From Saccharopolyspora gloriosae (GTDB taxonomy: Bacteria; Actinomycetota; Actinomycetes; Mycobacteriales; Pseudonocardiaceae), in assembly GCF_014203325.1 (NCBI RefSeq), contig NZ_JACHIV010000001.1:6511501-6575500 (forward strand): a stretch of 64,000 nt of DNA. Direction: 5' to 3'. The position numbers were made by a program, and so were the translations under genes. Below the pieces are notes generated by a model. It had not been told where the DNA came from, did not search any database, and saw only the letters and a program-made list of their open reading frames with translations. Below, in pieces: positions 8,721 through 18,200 of the stretch. The first letter of the stretch is position 1. The number at the start of each line of letters is the position of its first letter.

Positions 8721-10145
8721 ATGCAGACTTGGGCGAAGCGAGGCGTTCGTGCCGCGCTGGTCACCGGTGGTGTGCTGGCCGTGGGAACGACCATGGCCGC
8801 AGCCGAAGGCACCGGCCCGTCCCGGCCTTCCGGAAACGGGAACCACGGCAGCCTGGGCACCCGATACGATCAGTCGCCAGCAGATCCGGGACGGGGAGAT
8901 TCCGTGTTGCCCGCGTTCGACGCCGACGACGCCACTCGGCCGCACCTGGGACGAGCGTTCCCGGCGCACCGCGACGCGGACGCCGGGCGCTACCGGGCGC
9001 TGGTCCTGACCGGGAAGATCGACCCGGTGCGGGACCTGCTGCCCGCCGTCGAGCACGACATGACCCAGGAGATCCCGGTCCTGCGCGACCTGGACCGGCA
9101 CGCCCCGCGGCACCCGGACATGCAGCTCGCCGGCTGGGTCGGCGACCCGGCCACCGCGCGCCCCGCGCCGAGCGACGGGCGGCACAGCCTGCGGTTCGGC
9201 AACACCGAGACGTCGCGGCACACGATGCGCACCCCGTCCGAGGGCTTCCACCGCTCGCTGAGCTGGGCCGGTCCGATCGGCGGCATCATCCGCAACGGCC
9301 ACGGACACCCCGCCGAGGCGCAGGTGCCCGAGGTGACCGGCGAACTGATCACCCCGCTGGCGGACCCGGCCACGGTCGACCCCGAGGACGGCATCGTCGC
9401 CCTGTGGCACGGCGCCCTCGGCAACGGCGAAGCGGGACGCGCGACGTCCGACGCGGCCGAACCCGCCGCGACCGGCACCGGCCTGCTCGACTCCGCGGAC
9501 GTCGACCTCACCTCCGGTGAGCTGCCCGGCCCGGTCACCCGGCTGCACCAGGTGCCGCCGTCGCTGCTCGCCGTCGCCCTCGCCGACGCCCCGCACGTCC
9601 CGGCCGCCCGCGCGGAGACCGTGGCGCTGCAGGTGCCCGGTGAGCACCAGGACTTCCCCGACGTGCCGCCCGCGCTGGCCGAACCGCTCGTGCTCGACGG
9701 GCCCGCGCCGCGCGACGGCGCCGACCCCGGCCTGCACGCGCCGCTGCCCGTCCTCGGCCAGCTCTCCGCGTTCGGTGGCGGTCAGCTCAGCGGCCCGACC
9801 CTCGGGCGGCTGACCGACGCGCTCGGCGAAGTGGGCCCGCGTGCCGACGACCGGCCCACGGTGTCGTTCCTCGCCGCGATCCCCCGGTTCAGCACCACGC
9901 CGGAGGACGTGCCGGTGCGCGTGGAGGTCCTCGACGAGCTCGACGCCGCCACCCCCGAGAGCCGGCGGATCCTCAGCCACCCGCTGCCGCCCGAGCCGCG
10001 GGCCGCCGCCGAACCGGCGGGCGTGGAACTGCCGGTCCTCGGCGAGCTGCCCTCGATCAGCGCGGCCCAGGGGCACACGGTCCCGATCCCCGGCATCGGC
10101 GCGCAGCGCGCCTCCGACGACACCGTCGAGTTCCAGCGCATCTGA
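8721..10145 (+). CDS. Secreted protein of unknown function
   Basis: 474 aa. AAGGAG lies five bases before ATG 8721. A signal peptide occupies about residues 1-28 (AALVTGGVLAVGTTMAAAEG). The mature part has no transmembrane helix and no Cys-rich region, and is rich in Pro, Ala, Asp, His and Gly. A conserved-looking segment near residues 60-170 contains RYRALVLTGKIDPVRDLLPA, HDMTQEIPVL and WAGPIGGIIRNGHGH. The C-terminal half repeats phrases of the type LPVLGQLSAFGGGQL / LPVLGELPSISAAQG. No known domain is recognised. It lies downstream of another exported low-complexity protein and ends at a strong bidirectional terminator. Confidence 0.72.
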   Translation: MQTWAKRGVRAALVTGGVLAVGTTMAAAEGTGPSRPSGNGNHGSLGTRYDQSPADPGRGDSVLPAFDADDATRPHLGRAFPAHRDADAGRYRALVLTGKIDPVRDLLPAVEHDMTQEIPVLRDLDRHAPRHPDMQLAGWVGDPATARPAPSDGRHSLRFGNTETSRHTMRTPSEGFHRSLSWAGPIGGIIRNGHGHPAEAQVPEVTGELITPLADPATVDPEDGIVALWHGALGNGEAGRATSDAAEPAATGTGLLDSADVDLTSGELPGPVTRLHQVPPSLLAVALADAPHVPAARAETVALQVPGEHQDFPDVPPALAEPLVLDGPAPRDGADPGLHAPLPVLGQLSAFGGGQLSGPTLGRLTDALGEVGPRADDRPTVSFLAAIPRFSTTPEDVPVRVEVLDELDAATPESRRILSHPLPPEPRAAAEPAGVELPVLGELPSISAAQGHTVPIPGIGAQRASDDTVEFQRI

Positions 10146-10160
10146 CGCACCAGCGCACCG

Positions 10161-10198
10161 AAACGGCCGCCGGACCACATCAGGTCCGGCGGCCGTTT
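10161..10198. terminator. Bidirectional hairpin terminator
   Basis: Perfect 16-bp stem (AAACGGCCGCCGGACC and its complement) around ACATCA, with A and T runs at the two feet, between two convergent genes. Confidence 0.9.
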
Positions 10199-10226
10199 CG
10201 CGTGCCGTGCGGGGTTCTCGGCCCGA

Positions 10227-11543
10227 TCAGGCGGGAGCGGAGACCTGCGGCTCGTCCGGTTCGGGGGTCCGGCTCGCGAGCCGGTGCGAGCGCCACAGGC
10301 CGTAGGCGTAGTAGGCCAGCAGCGCCAGCCCGAAGTACACGTAGGCGTTGCCCACCAGGTGTTCCAGCACGTTCCAGCGCAGTTCCCGGCCCTTGCCCTG
10401 CGGCACCTTCCACATCGGCCCGAGGGTGAAGAACGACGCGGCCAGCCCGGACATCATCAGCAGGCCCCAGTCCTGGCGGCGCACCGCGGCCCCCGCCAGC
10501 AGCACCAGGCCGGGAATCGCCCACACCCAGTGGTGCGACCAGGAGATCGGCGAGATCATCAGCGACAGCAGCCCGTTGAGGGTCATCGCCATCGGCAGGT
10601 CCCGCTGCCGCAGCGCGTGCACCATGGCCGCGACCGCCAGCGCCAGCACCAGCAGCGCCACCACCACGAACACCATCGACACGTTGCCGACGCCCAGCTT
10701 GGTCAGCACCGACCGCACCGACTGGTTTCCGGCGTAGACCGAGGCGTTGCCGGTGAAGGTGGGGCCGAACGACACGTTCCCGGTGGCCATCACCTCGTGC
10801 AGCCAGTACCGCCGGGTGCCCTCGAAGGCCAGCACCATGCCGATCAGCACCGTGCCGAGGAAGCCCGCGATCGCCGTCGCGATCGGCTTGAAGTCCTTGC
10901 GCAGCAGGAAGAACAGCAGGAACGCGGCCGGGGTCAGCTTGATCCCGGCCGCGATGCCGATCAGCAGTCCGCGCGGGTACGGCAGCTTGCGGCCGGGTTC
11001 GGTGCGCCACAGGCAGTCCACCGCGACCAGCGCCATCAGCACCAGGTTGATCTGCGCGTAGGTGAGGGTCTCCATGACGGGCTCGGACAGCGTCGCCAGC
11101 GGCAGCACCACGGCGGTCCACAGCACGACGCGGTCCCGCTGCCCGCGCAGGAAGGTCGACGCGTTGAACACCAGGTACAAGGTCGTCAGCAGCGCGACGT
11201 GCGAGATCAGCATGATGATCACGACGGCCGGGATCTTCGGGACCAGCCCGAGCGGGCTGAACAGGATCGCGGCGAACGGCGGGTAGATGAACGGCAGCTT
11301 CAGCCCCGACTCCGTCGCGGGCAGCGGGCCGTACATGTCCTTGCCCTGCAACCAGGCGCGGGCGCCCAACCGGTAGACCTCGCCGTCGATGTGGTCGTGC
11401 GGGCTGATCGTGGAGACCATGAGCACGGCGAGCAGCTCGGCGACGCCGATCGCGATCAGCAGCCTGCGGTGCTCGTGGGCCAGTGCTCGTATCAGGTCGC
11501 CGAAGGGTCGTCGCGTCGCGTCGTCCGGTCCGCTCACGGCCAC
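10227..11543 (-). CDS. GT87 family membrane glycosyltransferase (PimE-like, DUF2029)
   Basis: 438 aa, with GTG 11543 as first start (GTG 11537 also possible; no clear ribosome site). It is a GT-C type polytopic protein with roughly ten hydrophobic segments. After the first helix comes the family loop (SPHDHIDGEVYRLGARAWL) with an Asp where PimE has its catalytic Asp, then QGKDMYGPLP and FIYPPFAAIL. Family members use polyprenyl-phosphate mannose to add alpha-1,2 sugars to envelope lipids. Which acceptor is used here cannot be told. Two further GT87 genes lie at 18.8-21.9 kb. Confidence 0.85.
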   Translation of the reverse strand: MAVSGPDDATRRPFGDLIRALAHEHRRLLIAIGVAELLAVLMVSTISPHDHIDGEVYRLGARAWLQGKDMYGPLPATESGLKLPFIYPPFAAILFSPLGLVPKIPAVVIIMLISHVALLTTLYLVFNASTFLRGQRDRVVLWTAVVLPLATLSEPVMETLTYAQINLVLMALVAVDCLWRTEPGRKLPYPRGLLIGIAAGIKLTPAAFLLFFLLRKDFKPIATAIAGFLGTVLIGMVLAFEGTRRYWLHEVMATGNVSFGPTFTGNASVYAGNQSVRSVLTKLGVGNVSMVFVVVALLVLALAVAAMVHALRQRDLPMAMTLNGLLSLMISPISWSHHWVWAIPGLVLLAGAAVRRQDWGLLMMSGLAASFFTLGPMWKVPQGKGRELRWNVLEHLVGNAYVYFGLALLAYYAYGLWRSHRLASRTPEPDEPQVSAPA

Positions 11544-11774
11544 GGGGGTTCACCGTCCTGGTCATCGATGCGGGGGTGCCGCCGATCTCGAGCGGCCCGC
11601 ACCAGCGTAGAGGCAGCCGGTGATCGCACCGGAGCCCGGCGGAACCGGAACGGCTCGCAGGGCGGTCCGCAATCGAAGATCATCCGTCTTCTGGACGGCT
11701 CGTTTCCCGCATCGGGTGGTCCTTTTTGGTTGACCCGGGTAGTTGCTGACGCAGCGTTATTCGCGCTCGGTAAA

Positions 11775-11794
11775 TACCACCATTACGGGTGGTA
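11775..11794. promoter_or_regulatory. Operator-like inverted repeat upstream of a GGDEF gene
   Basis: TACCACC-ATTACG-GGTGGTA, 7-bp perfect arms, 78 bp before the PAS/GGDEF start. It lies in a locally AT-richer stretch that probably contains the promoter. No cognate regulator is identifiable. Confidence 0.4.
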
Positions 11795-11871
11795 GTGATG
11801 CTCTTGAATTCGGACCTCTCCGCAGAGGAGAGTCCAGTGGACTGCTCCGTTTGGTGGGGAGGAGGGGCCGA

Positions 11872-12720
11872 ATGAGTGTCCTCGACGTGACCGCACCGTC
11901 CCAGCTGCCGCCGATCTGGGACGAGCTGATCACCGGGCTTACCGTGGGCGTGCTGCTCACGGACGAGCGCGGCCAGGTGCTCGCCACCAACGACGTCGCC
12001 GCGGACCTCATGCAATTGACGAAGTCCGATCTGCTCACCGGCGCGCGTCCCAGCGGCTGGAAGGTGCGCGACGACACCGGTGCGGCGATGCCGGACTGGT
12101 CCGAGCTGGCCGGGCAGGTGCTGCGCGCCGGCTCACCGCTGTCCACCCCGATGGTCGTCGAACGGGGTGGGCATCCGACCCGGCTCTGGGCCGATTACCA
12201 CGCGGTGCGGGCGCAGGGGAAGCGCCGCGTGCTGATCCTGCTGCAGGCAGTGCAGACCGACGTCGGGCACAGCCGCGGCCTGCTCGACCCGCTCACCGGG
12301 TTGCCCGGCCGCGCGCTGCTGCTGGACCGCCTGGAGCAGTCCCTGGTGCGGGCTCGCACCCGCGGCATGCTCACCACGCTGGTCCTGCTCGACGTGCACC
12401 GGCTCGCGGCGTTCAACACCGAGCACGGGTTCGCCCGCGGCGACGAACTGCTCGGCACCCTCGCGGGACGGCTCCGCCAAGGCATGTCCGACGAGCACAC
12501 CGTCGCCCGCTACGGCGGCGACGAGTTCGCGCTCGTGGCCGACCACCCGCACGGCAACGGCGAGGCCATCGCCCAGCAGGCCCGCCGGATGGCGAGCTGG
12601 CCGATGCGCATCGGCTCCACCCGGATCCGCCCCAACCTCCGCGTCTCCTGGGTGACCACCAACGGCAACGCCACGGCCCACGCGGTCCTCTCCAGAGCAG
12701 AACAACAACTCCAGCACTAG
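11872..12720 (+). CDS. PAS-like/GGDEF domain protein
   Basis: 282 aa from ATG 11872, with a GGGGAGGAGG ribosome site seven bases upstream. Residues ~15-110 form a PAS-like sensor (LITGLTVGVLLTDERGQVLA, NDVAADLMQL). Residues ~125-280 form a GGDEF domain (DPLTGLPGRALLLDRLEQSL and RYGGDEFALVAD). The metal Asp (LLD), the substrate Asn (AFN) and the later GD are kept, but the usual DxDxFK is DVHRLAAFN, so the second Asp and the Lys are lost, and no I-site is seen. It may be a weak cyclase or a c-di-GMP/GTP sensor. It has no transmembrane segment, unlike the diguanylate cyclase at 4.7 kb. Confidence 0.85.
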   Translation: MSVLDVTAPSQLPPIWDELITGLTVGVLLTDERGQVLATNDVAADLMQLTKSDLLTGARPSGWKVRDDTGAAMPDWSELAGQVLRAGSPLSTPMVVERGGHPTRLWADYHAVRAQGKRRVLILLQAVQTDVGHSRGLLDPLTGLPGRALLLDRLEQSLVRARTRGMLTTLVLLDVHRLAAFNTEHGFARGDELLGTLAGRLRQGMSDEHTVARYGGDEFALVADHPHGNGEAIAQQARRMASWPMRIGSTRIRPNLRVSWVTTNGNATAHAVLSRAEQQLQH

Positions 12721-12729
12721 CACCCGGCG

Positions 12730-12937
12730 AGCAAAGCGAAGCCTGCCTTGCGGCCGAAGGCCGTGCCTGTACGCGCGTCAGGGCATAGCCCACGTCGAAA
12801 AGTCCTCACCGGCGGGTTCTCAGGTGGTCTCTCGCGAGGACAGCTTTTTCCCTCGTGGCGGAGCCACTTGGGAAAAAGATCCCGCAGCGAGAGACCACCT
12901 GAGGTTCCGCTACCCGGACACCCGGGCAGAACGACCG
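12730..12937. repeat. Interspersed hairpin repeat, copy A
   Basis: About 208 bp, matched by copy B at 53571-53779. It holds a GGCCGAAGGCC mini-hairpin followed by a long compound hairpin: outer 17-bp arms at 12819-12835 and 12887-12903, inner arm CTTTTTCCC (12844-12852) with GGGAAAAAG (12870-12878), and a GTGGC/GCCAC tip. Two of the outer base pairs differ from copy B by compensatory changes. It fills the space between the convergent GGDEF gene and ino1 and ends seven bases before the ino1 stop codon. A dual terminator or a mobile non-coding element are the leading ideas. Confidence 0.85.
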
Positions 12938-12944
12938 CCGGAAC

Positions 12945-14033
12945 TCACTCCCCGCGAATAAAAGACTCAACCGCTTCGTAGGCTTCGGAGTCGGAGTACT
13001 GCTCGGGCGGCGACTTCATGAAGTACGACGAAGCGGACAGGATCGGGCCACCGATCCCCCGGTCCTTCGCGATCTTCGCCGCCCGCAGCGCGTCGATGAT
13101 GATCCCCGCCGAGTTCGGCGAGTCCCACACCTCCAGCTTGTACTCCAGGTTCAGCGGCACGTCGCCGAACGCGCGCCCCTCCAGCCGGATGTAGGCCCAC
13201 TTGCGGTCGTCGAGCCACGGCACGTAGTCCGACGGACCGATGTGCACGTTGCGCTTGTCGAGGTCGCGCTGGACCTGCGAGGTGACCGACTGGGTCTTGG
13301 ACTTCTTCTTCGACTCCAGCCGCTCCAGTTCCTTCATGTTGAGGAAGTCCATGTTGCCGCCGACGTTGAGCTGCATCGTGCGGTCCACGTGCACGCCGCG
13401 GTCTTCGAACAGCTTCGCGAGCACCCGGTGCGTGATGGTGGCGCCGACCTGGGACTTGATGTCGTCGCCGACGATCGGCACGCCGGCCTCGGTGAACTTC
13501 GCGGCCCATTCCGGGTCGGAGGCGATGAACACGGGCAGCGCGTTGACGAACGCGACTCCGGCGTCGAGCGCGGCCTGCGCGTAGAACTTGCCCGCCTCGT
13601 CGGAACCCACGGGCAGGTACGACACCAGCACGTCGACCTCGGCGTCGCGCAGCGCCTGCGCCACGTCGACCGGGGACTCGTCGGACTCGGTGATCGTCTC
13701 GCGGTAGAACTTGCCGAGGCCGTCGTGGGTGTGGCCGCGCTGCACGGGCACGCCCAGCGGCGGCACGTCGGCGATCTTGATGGTGTTGTTCTCGCTGGCG
13801 ACGATGGCTTCGGAGAGGTCCCTGCCGACCTTCTTCGCGTCCACGTCGAACGCGGCCACGAACTGGACGTCGCGCACGTGGTACTCGCCGAACCGGACGT
13901 GCATGAGGCCGGGCACGCGGGCGTCCGGGTCGGCGTCGGCGTAGTACTGGACGCCCTGCACCAGGGATGCGGCGCAGTTGCCCACGCCGGCGATCGCCAC
14001 TCGAACCGCGCCCTCGCGACGGTCTGTGCTCAT
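12945..14033 (-). CDS. ino1: Inositol-3-phosphate synthase
   Basis: 362 aa (mycobacterial Ino1 has 367). It converts glucose-6-phosphate to myo-inositol-3-phosphate with NAD, feeding phosphatidylinositol, PIMs and mycothiol. NAD-binding start [16 protein letters not shown], followed by [59 protein letters not shown] and the C-terminal [18 protein letters not shown], all typical of the actinobacterial form. I choose ATG 14033 because AAGGAGG lies seven to eight bases before it; the upstream ATG at 14057 would place that site inside the coding region. The gene is convergent with the GGDEF gene across hairpin repeat A. The upstream region is a 727-bp non-coding stretch. Confidence 0.97.
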   Translation of the reverse strand: MSTDRREGAVRVAIAGVGNCAASLVQGVQYYADADPDARVPGLMHVRFGEYHVRDVQFVAAFDVDAKKVGRDLSEAIVASENNTIKIADVPPLGVPVQRGHTHDGLGKFYRETITESDESPVDVAQALRDAEVDVLVSYLPVGSDEAGKFYAQAALDAGVAFVNALPVFIASDPEWAAKFTEAGVPIVGDDIKSQVGATITHRVLAKLFEDRGVHVDRTMQLNVGGNMDFLNMKELERLESKKKSKTQSVTSQVQRDLDKRNVHIGPSDYVPWLDDRKWAYIRLEGRAFGDVPLNLEYKLEVWDSPNSAGIIIDALRAAKIAKDRGIGGPILSASSYFMKSPPEQYSDSEAYEAVESFIRGE

Positions 14034-14760
14034 GGCAGGGTCCTCCTTGTTGATCATGTGTAGTCCTTCTTCTCGCTCATCCGCGCTTGGAGACCGCCGA
14101 CGTGCGCGCGGGTCGTGAGGGGAGAGCGACGACGTCGGCGTTCTCCCCTCGGCAAGCCGTTGACCGGTGCCGCGTGGTCACCGCGGGCTCCCGCCGCCCT
14201 CCGGTGACCGGCGCGCGCACCGGTCTCCCCTGCGACAACCGCCGGTCGGCGCGCGCTGTTCCCGGAAATCGGGGGCTGTTCGCCGGGATCGGCCGGAATC
14301 GTCCGATCCGTCCCGTGCCATCGGTCACGTTCGCCGAGCGGCGGGCGGTGCGCCGAGCTCCGCGCGGCTCGGGACCGGTCCGATTGGTCCCGAAACCTGC
14401 GCCGCTGCCGAGTTTCAAGATCAACCCGGCGTGCGGGCGCGGAGCGGGTGTCGGGTAGAACATCCTGCAGCGCGACACCCGGCGGTCGCGGCCGTCCGGA
14501 GGGCGTCGTCGCAGTTCGGGCCCGGTCGGCCGGGCGTGCTGCGGGATCTCGGGCATGGCGAGTTCGCGCACCCGCACCTCCCGCGCTCGAGCCGTCCCAG
14601 CCGTACTTGCCCGAGAAAGGAGTATATCTTCGGCCCTCCCCTGGTCATCCCAGGTCGAGACCAACCTCGCTGCTGACGACATCCCAGGTCACGCGACGGA
14701 AGCAGGCCCTGCCCCTAACGGCGCATGGAGCACCGGCATCGGACACGTACCCTGTTCCTC
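14034..14760. other. Long non-coding region between divergent ino1 and the DUF5318 gene
   Basis: I find no convincing gene on either strand; the open frames here are Arg/Pro-rich shadows. A PadR regulator lies near ino1 in mycobacteria (Rv0047c) but is not found here. Visible elements are an AT-rich island AGTATATCT near 14620-14630, giving a TATACT -10-like box on the minus strand, and a TACCCT box at 14748-14753 that serves the rightward gene. Confidence 0.5.
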
Positions 14761-15165
14761 GTGCGGACCCAACGGCAAGTGGTGGATTACGCGTTGCAGC
14801 GCAGGTCGCTGCTCGCGCAGGTCCACGCTGGTCGAGTCGGGGTGACAGAGGTCTGCGATGCCAATCCGTACCTGCTGCGGGCGGCGAAGTACCACGGTCA
14901 GCCCAGCGAGGTCCCCTGCCCGGTCTGCCGCAAGGAACCCCTCACGCTGGTCTCGTGGATCTTCGGCGACGAGCTCAAGCACGCGTCGGGCTCCGCCCGA
15001 GGTCCTGACGAGCTGGAACGGTTGGCGGGCCTGTTCGCTGAGTTCACCGTGCATGTCGTCGAGGTTTGCCGCACATGCAGTTGGAACCACCTGGTGCAGT
15101 CATACGTCCTCGGAAACGGCGACTTGAACAATCGCCGCCCACGGCGCAAGACTGCGGCCGAGTGA
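14761..15165 (+). CDS. DUF5318 family zinc-ribbon-like protein (Rv0049 type)
   Basis: 134 aa from GTG 14761. TACCCT lies seven bases upstream with no ribosome site, so a leaderless message is likely. Two Cys pairs, CPVC (near residue 60) and CRTC (near residue 105), suggest one zinc ribbon. The motif RTQRQVVDYALQRRSLLAQV opens the protein and the basic tail RRPRRK closes it. The family sits immediately before ponA in many actinomycetes, as here (102 bp apart), implying a role tied to envelope synthesis. No biochemical function is known to me. Confidence 0.88.
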   Translation: MRTQRQVVDYALQRRSLLAQVHAGRVGVTEVCDANPYLLRAAKYHGQPSEVPCPVCRKEPLTLVSWIFGDELKHASGSARGPDELERLAGLFAEFTVHVVEVCRTCSWNHLVQSYVLGNGDLNNRRPRRKTAAE

Positions 15166-15267
15166 ACCGGCCGTGACCGCAAGAAGCACCGCCCCGCAGG
15201 ATGCGGGGTTACCCCGACGTGAATGCATCACCTGGCGTCGCACGACGCCTGTCCTGGAGGCCAACTC

Positions 15268-18200
15268 GTGAACGACGAGCGTGACGACCCAGCTCGTGGC
15301 CGCCACTCCCGGCAGCCCGAAGGTCGCAACCCCGGTTCCCCCGACGACCGGGCCACGCCCCCCACGTCCCGGCAGCAGGCTCCGCGCTCGCAGGGGCCGC
15401 CGCCTTCGGGCGGCACGCCGCCGGGCGCTCGGCCGCCCGGACCGCAGAACCAGAACCCCGCGCCGCCCGGCGGTCAGCGACCCGGTGGGCAGCAGCAGCG
15501 CCCGCAGGGGCCGCCGCCCGGCGCGCCGCAGAACCCCCCGCCGGGGCGCGGCGCCGGGCAGCGGCCCGCGGGCCCACCGCCCGGCCAAGGTCAGGGCGGC
15601 GCCCAGCAGCGGCCGGGTGAGGGCACGCGCCAGCAGCCTCCGCCCGGACGGCCCCGCCAGGGCGGCGACCAGCCGCAGTGGCCCGGCGAGAGCGCGCCGC
15701 CGCGCGGATCGGGCAAGGACGCCGAGGCTCCGAGCGAGCAGACCGGCGCCTGGACCCCGTCGTTCGACGACGAGGACGACGCGCCCACCGGCAAGCGCGC
15801 CGCCGCGGACTCCGGGGAGAGCGGTCGCAAGCTCGACCTGCCCACCTCGTTCACGAAGCAGCCGCCGCCCGCACCCGACCAGCGCGCGCAGCGCCAGGCC
15901 GGTGCCGGGCAGCAGGGACAGCCCGGCTCTCAGCAGTCCGGTGCCGCTCAGCAGCCCGGTTCGCCGCAGCAGCCCGCGTCGCCGGATCAGCAGAGCACCC
16001 AGCAGTTCGAGCCGCAGCGCCCCGGCCAGCAGCCGACGCGGCAGGTGCCCCCGCCCGGTCAGCAGAGCACCCGGCAGGTCCCGCCGCCGCCCGGCAGGCC
16101 CTCGCAGGCCGCCGTGCCTCCCGGTGAGCGGCCCACCGAGAACATTCCGCAGACCCCCGGCGACGGCAAGGACCAGGGCCGCGGCCGTGGTCGTGGAGCC
16201 GCCGCGGCCGGTGGCGTCGTGGGTGGGGTGGCCGGTGCCGCCGCGCTCGGCGGAGCCGCCGCTGCCGCAGGTGGCGGTGCCGCCGGTGGAGCCGCGGGTG
16301 CCGCCGGAGCCGGTGCCGCCGGTGCCGCGGGCATGGGCGCGGGCAGCGGTGCCTCCGGCAACGACGCCCCGCGCGAACCACAGCTGCTGACCCACGAGGC
16401 CACGCAGAGCTCCTACGACTACTACTCGTCCGACCCGTACTCCGAGGGTGGCCGGTACGACGACTACGACGACGGCTACGACGACGGCCGGTACGGGGAC
16501 GGCGGGCATGGCGATGACGGGTACGGCCCCGACGACGAGCTGCTCGACCCGGACGACGAGTTGAGCGCCCGCAAGGCCAAGCGCAAGGTGATCTGGCGTC
16601 GCATCCGCCGCAGCTGCTACGTCGCCGCGGCGGCGATGCTGCTGATCGGCATCGGCACCTTCGCCTACGGCTACGCCATGTGGCCGGTGCCGAACCCCGA
16701 GGAGATCGCCAGCAAGACCGAGCAGACGATCACGATCAACTACTCGAACGGCCAGGAGCTCACCCGGGTGGAGCCCGAGGGCGGTTCGATGACGATGATC
16801 CGGGACCTCGACGCCGAGGTCTCGAAGCCGATGCGGGACGCGACGGTCGCGGCCGAGGACGCCACCTTCTACACCAACCCCGGCTTCTCGATCCGCGGCA
16901 TCATGGTCGCCGTCTACAACCAGATCGCCGGTGGCGCCGGTGGTGGTTCCACGCTGACCCAGCAGTACGTGAAGCTGGCGCTCGACGCGGACGAGTACTC
17001 GATCACTCGTAAGGTCAAGGAAGTCGTCGTCGCCTACAAGGTGACCAACCAGCAGTCGAAGGACGACATCCTCAAGGCGTACATGAACACCGCCTACTAC
17101 GGCCGCGGTGCCAACGGCATCCACGCCGCGGCGGAGGCGTACTTCGGCAAGCTGCCGAAGGACCTGAACCCGAGCGAGGCCGCGGTGCTCGCCGGCATGG
17201 TGCAGCGCCCCACCGACAACGACCCGAGGGTCGACCAGGAGCAGGGCCAGTGGCGCTGGACCTACGTCGCCGACCAGATGTTGAAGAACAACTTCGTCAC
17301 CCAGGACGTCCGCGCGGGCATGGCGCTGCCGGAGACCCGGGAGCGCGACGCGTGGAAGAGCAAGCCCGACGGCAACGCCTCCCAGCTGCACATCCGCAAG
17401 CAGGTCCTCGCTGAGCTGGAGCGGGAAGGCTACGACGAGCAGGCGCTGACCCTCGGCGGCTACACGATCACCACGACCATCGACCCGGCCGCGCAGAAGA
17501 GCGCGGAGGACGCGGTCACCAAGGTGCTCAACGGCCAGCCGCAGAACCTGCGCACCTCGCTGGTCGCGGTCGACCCGAAGACCGGTGGCGTCCGCGCCTA
17601 CTACGGCGGTGGCAACGAGGTGTACTTCGACTACGCCGACTCGCCGCAGCCGCCGGGTTCGTCGTTCAAGCCGTTCGTGGTGATGGCCGGTCTGGAGAAG
17701 GACTACGGCATCGGCGAGTACTACGACGGCAGCGACCACCAGGAGATCCTGGGCACCACGTTCGGCAACGCTCCCGGTTCGGTGTGCGACAACCCGAAGT
17801 ACTGCGGTGTCCGCGAGGCCATGGACAAGTCGGTGAACACCGTCTTCGTGCGCATGGCGGAGAAGTTCGGGACGCCGTCGGTGCGGGAGGCCGCGATCCA
17901 GGCGGGCATCCCGGCCGAGTACAACGGCGAGCCCACGCTGCAGAACCCCGAGGGCGGTGTCGACGCCGGCATCGCGCTGGGCGCCTACCCGGTGCGGACC
18001 GTCGACATGGCCGCTGCCTACGCCACGTTCGCGAACGAGGGCAAGCAGGTGCACCCGCAGTTCGTGCAGAAGATCCAGAACGCGGTCAAGACCGAGGAGT
18101 TCGCTCCGGAACCCTCCAAGCCCGCGTTCGCGGACAGCGCCTCCGAGAGCAAGAACCTCGCGGCGAACGTCATCGAGTCGATGCTCGGTGTCGCCGACCG

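Noticed and set aside
14077-14682. 201-codon leftward frame before ino1 (possible PadR regulator)
   Set aside because: No winged-helix motif such as HGYEL or YSxLYPxL; Arg/Pro-rich translation.
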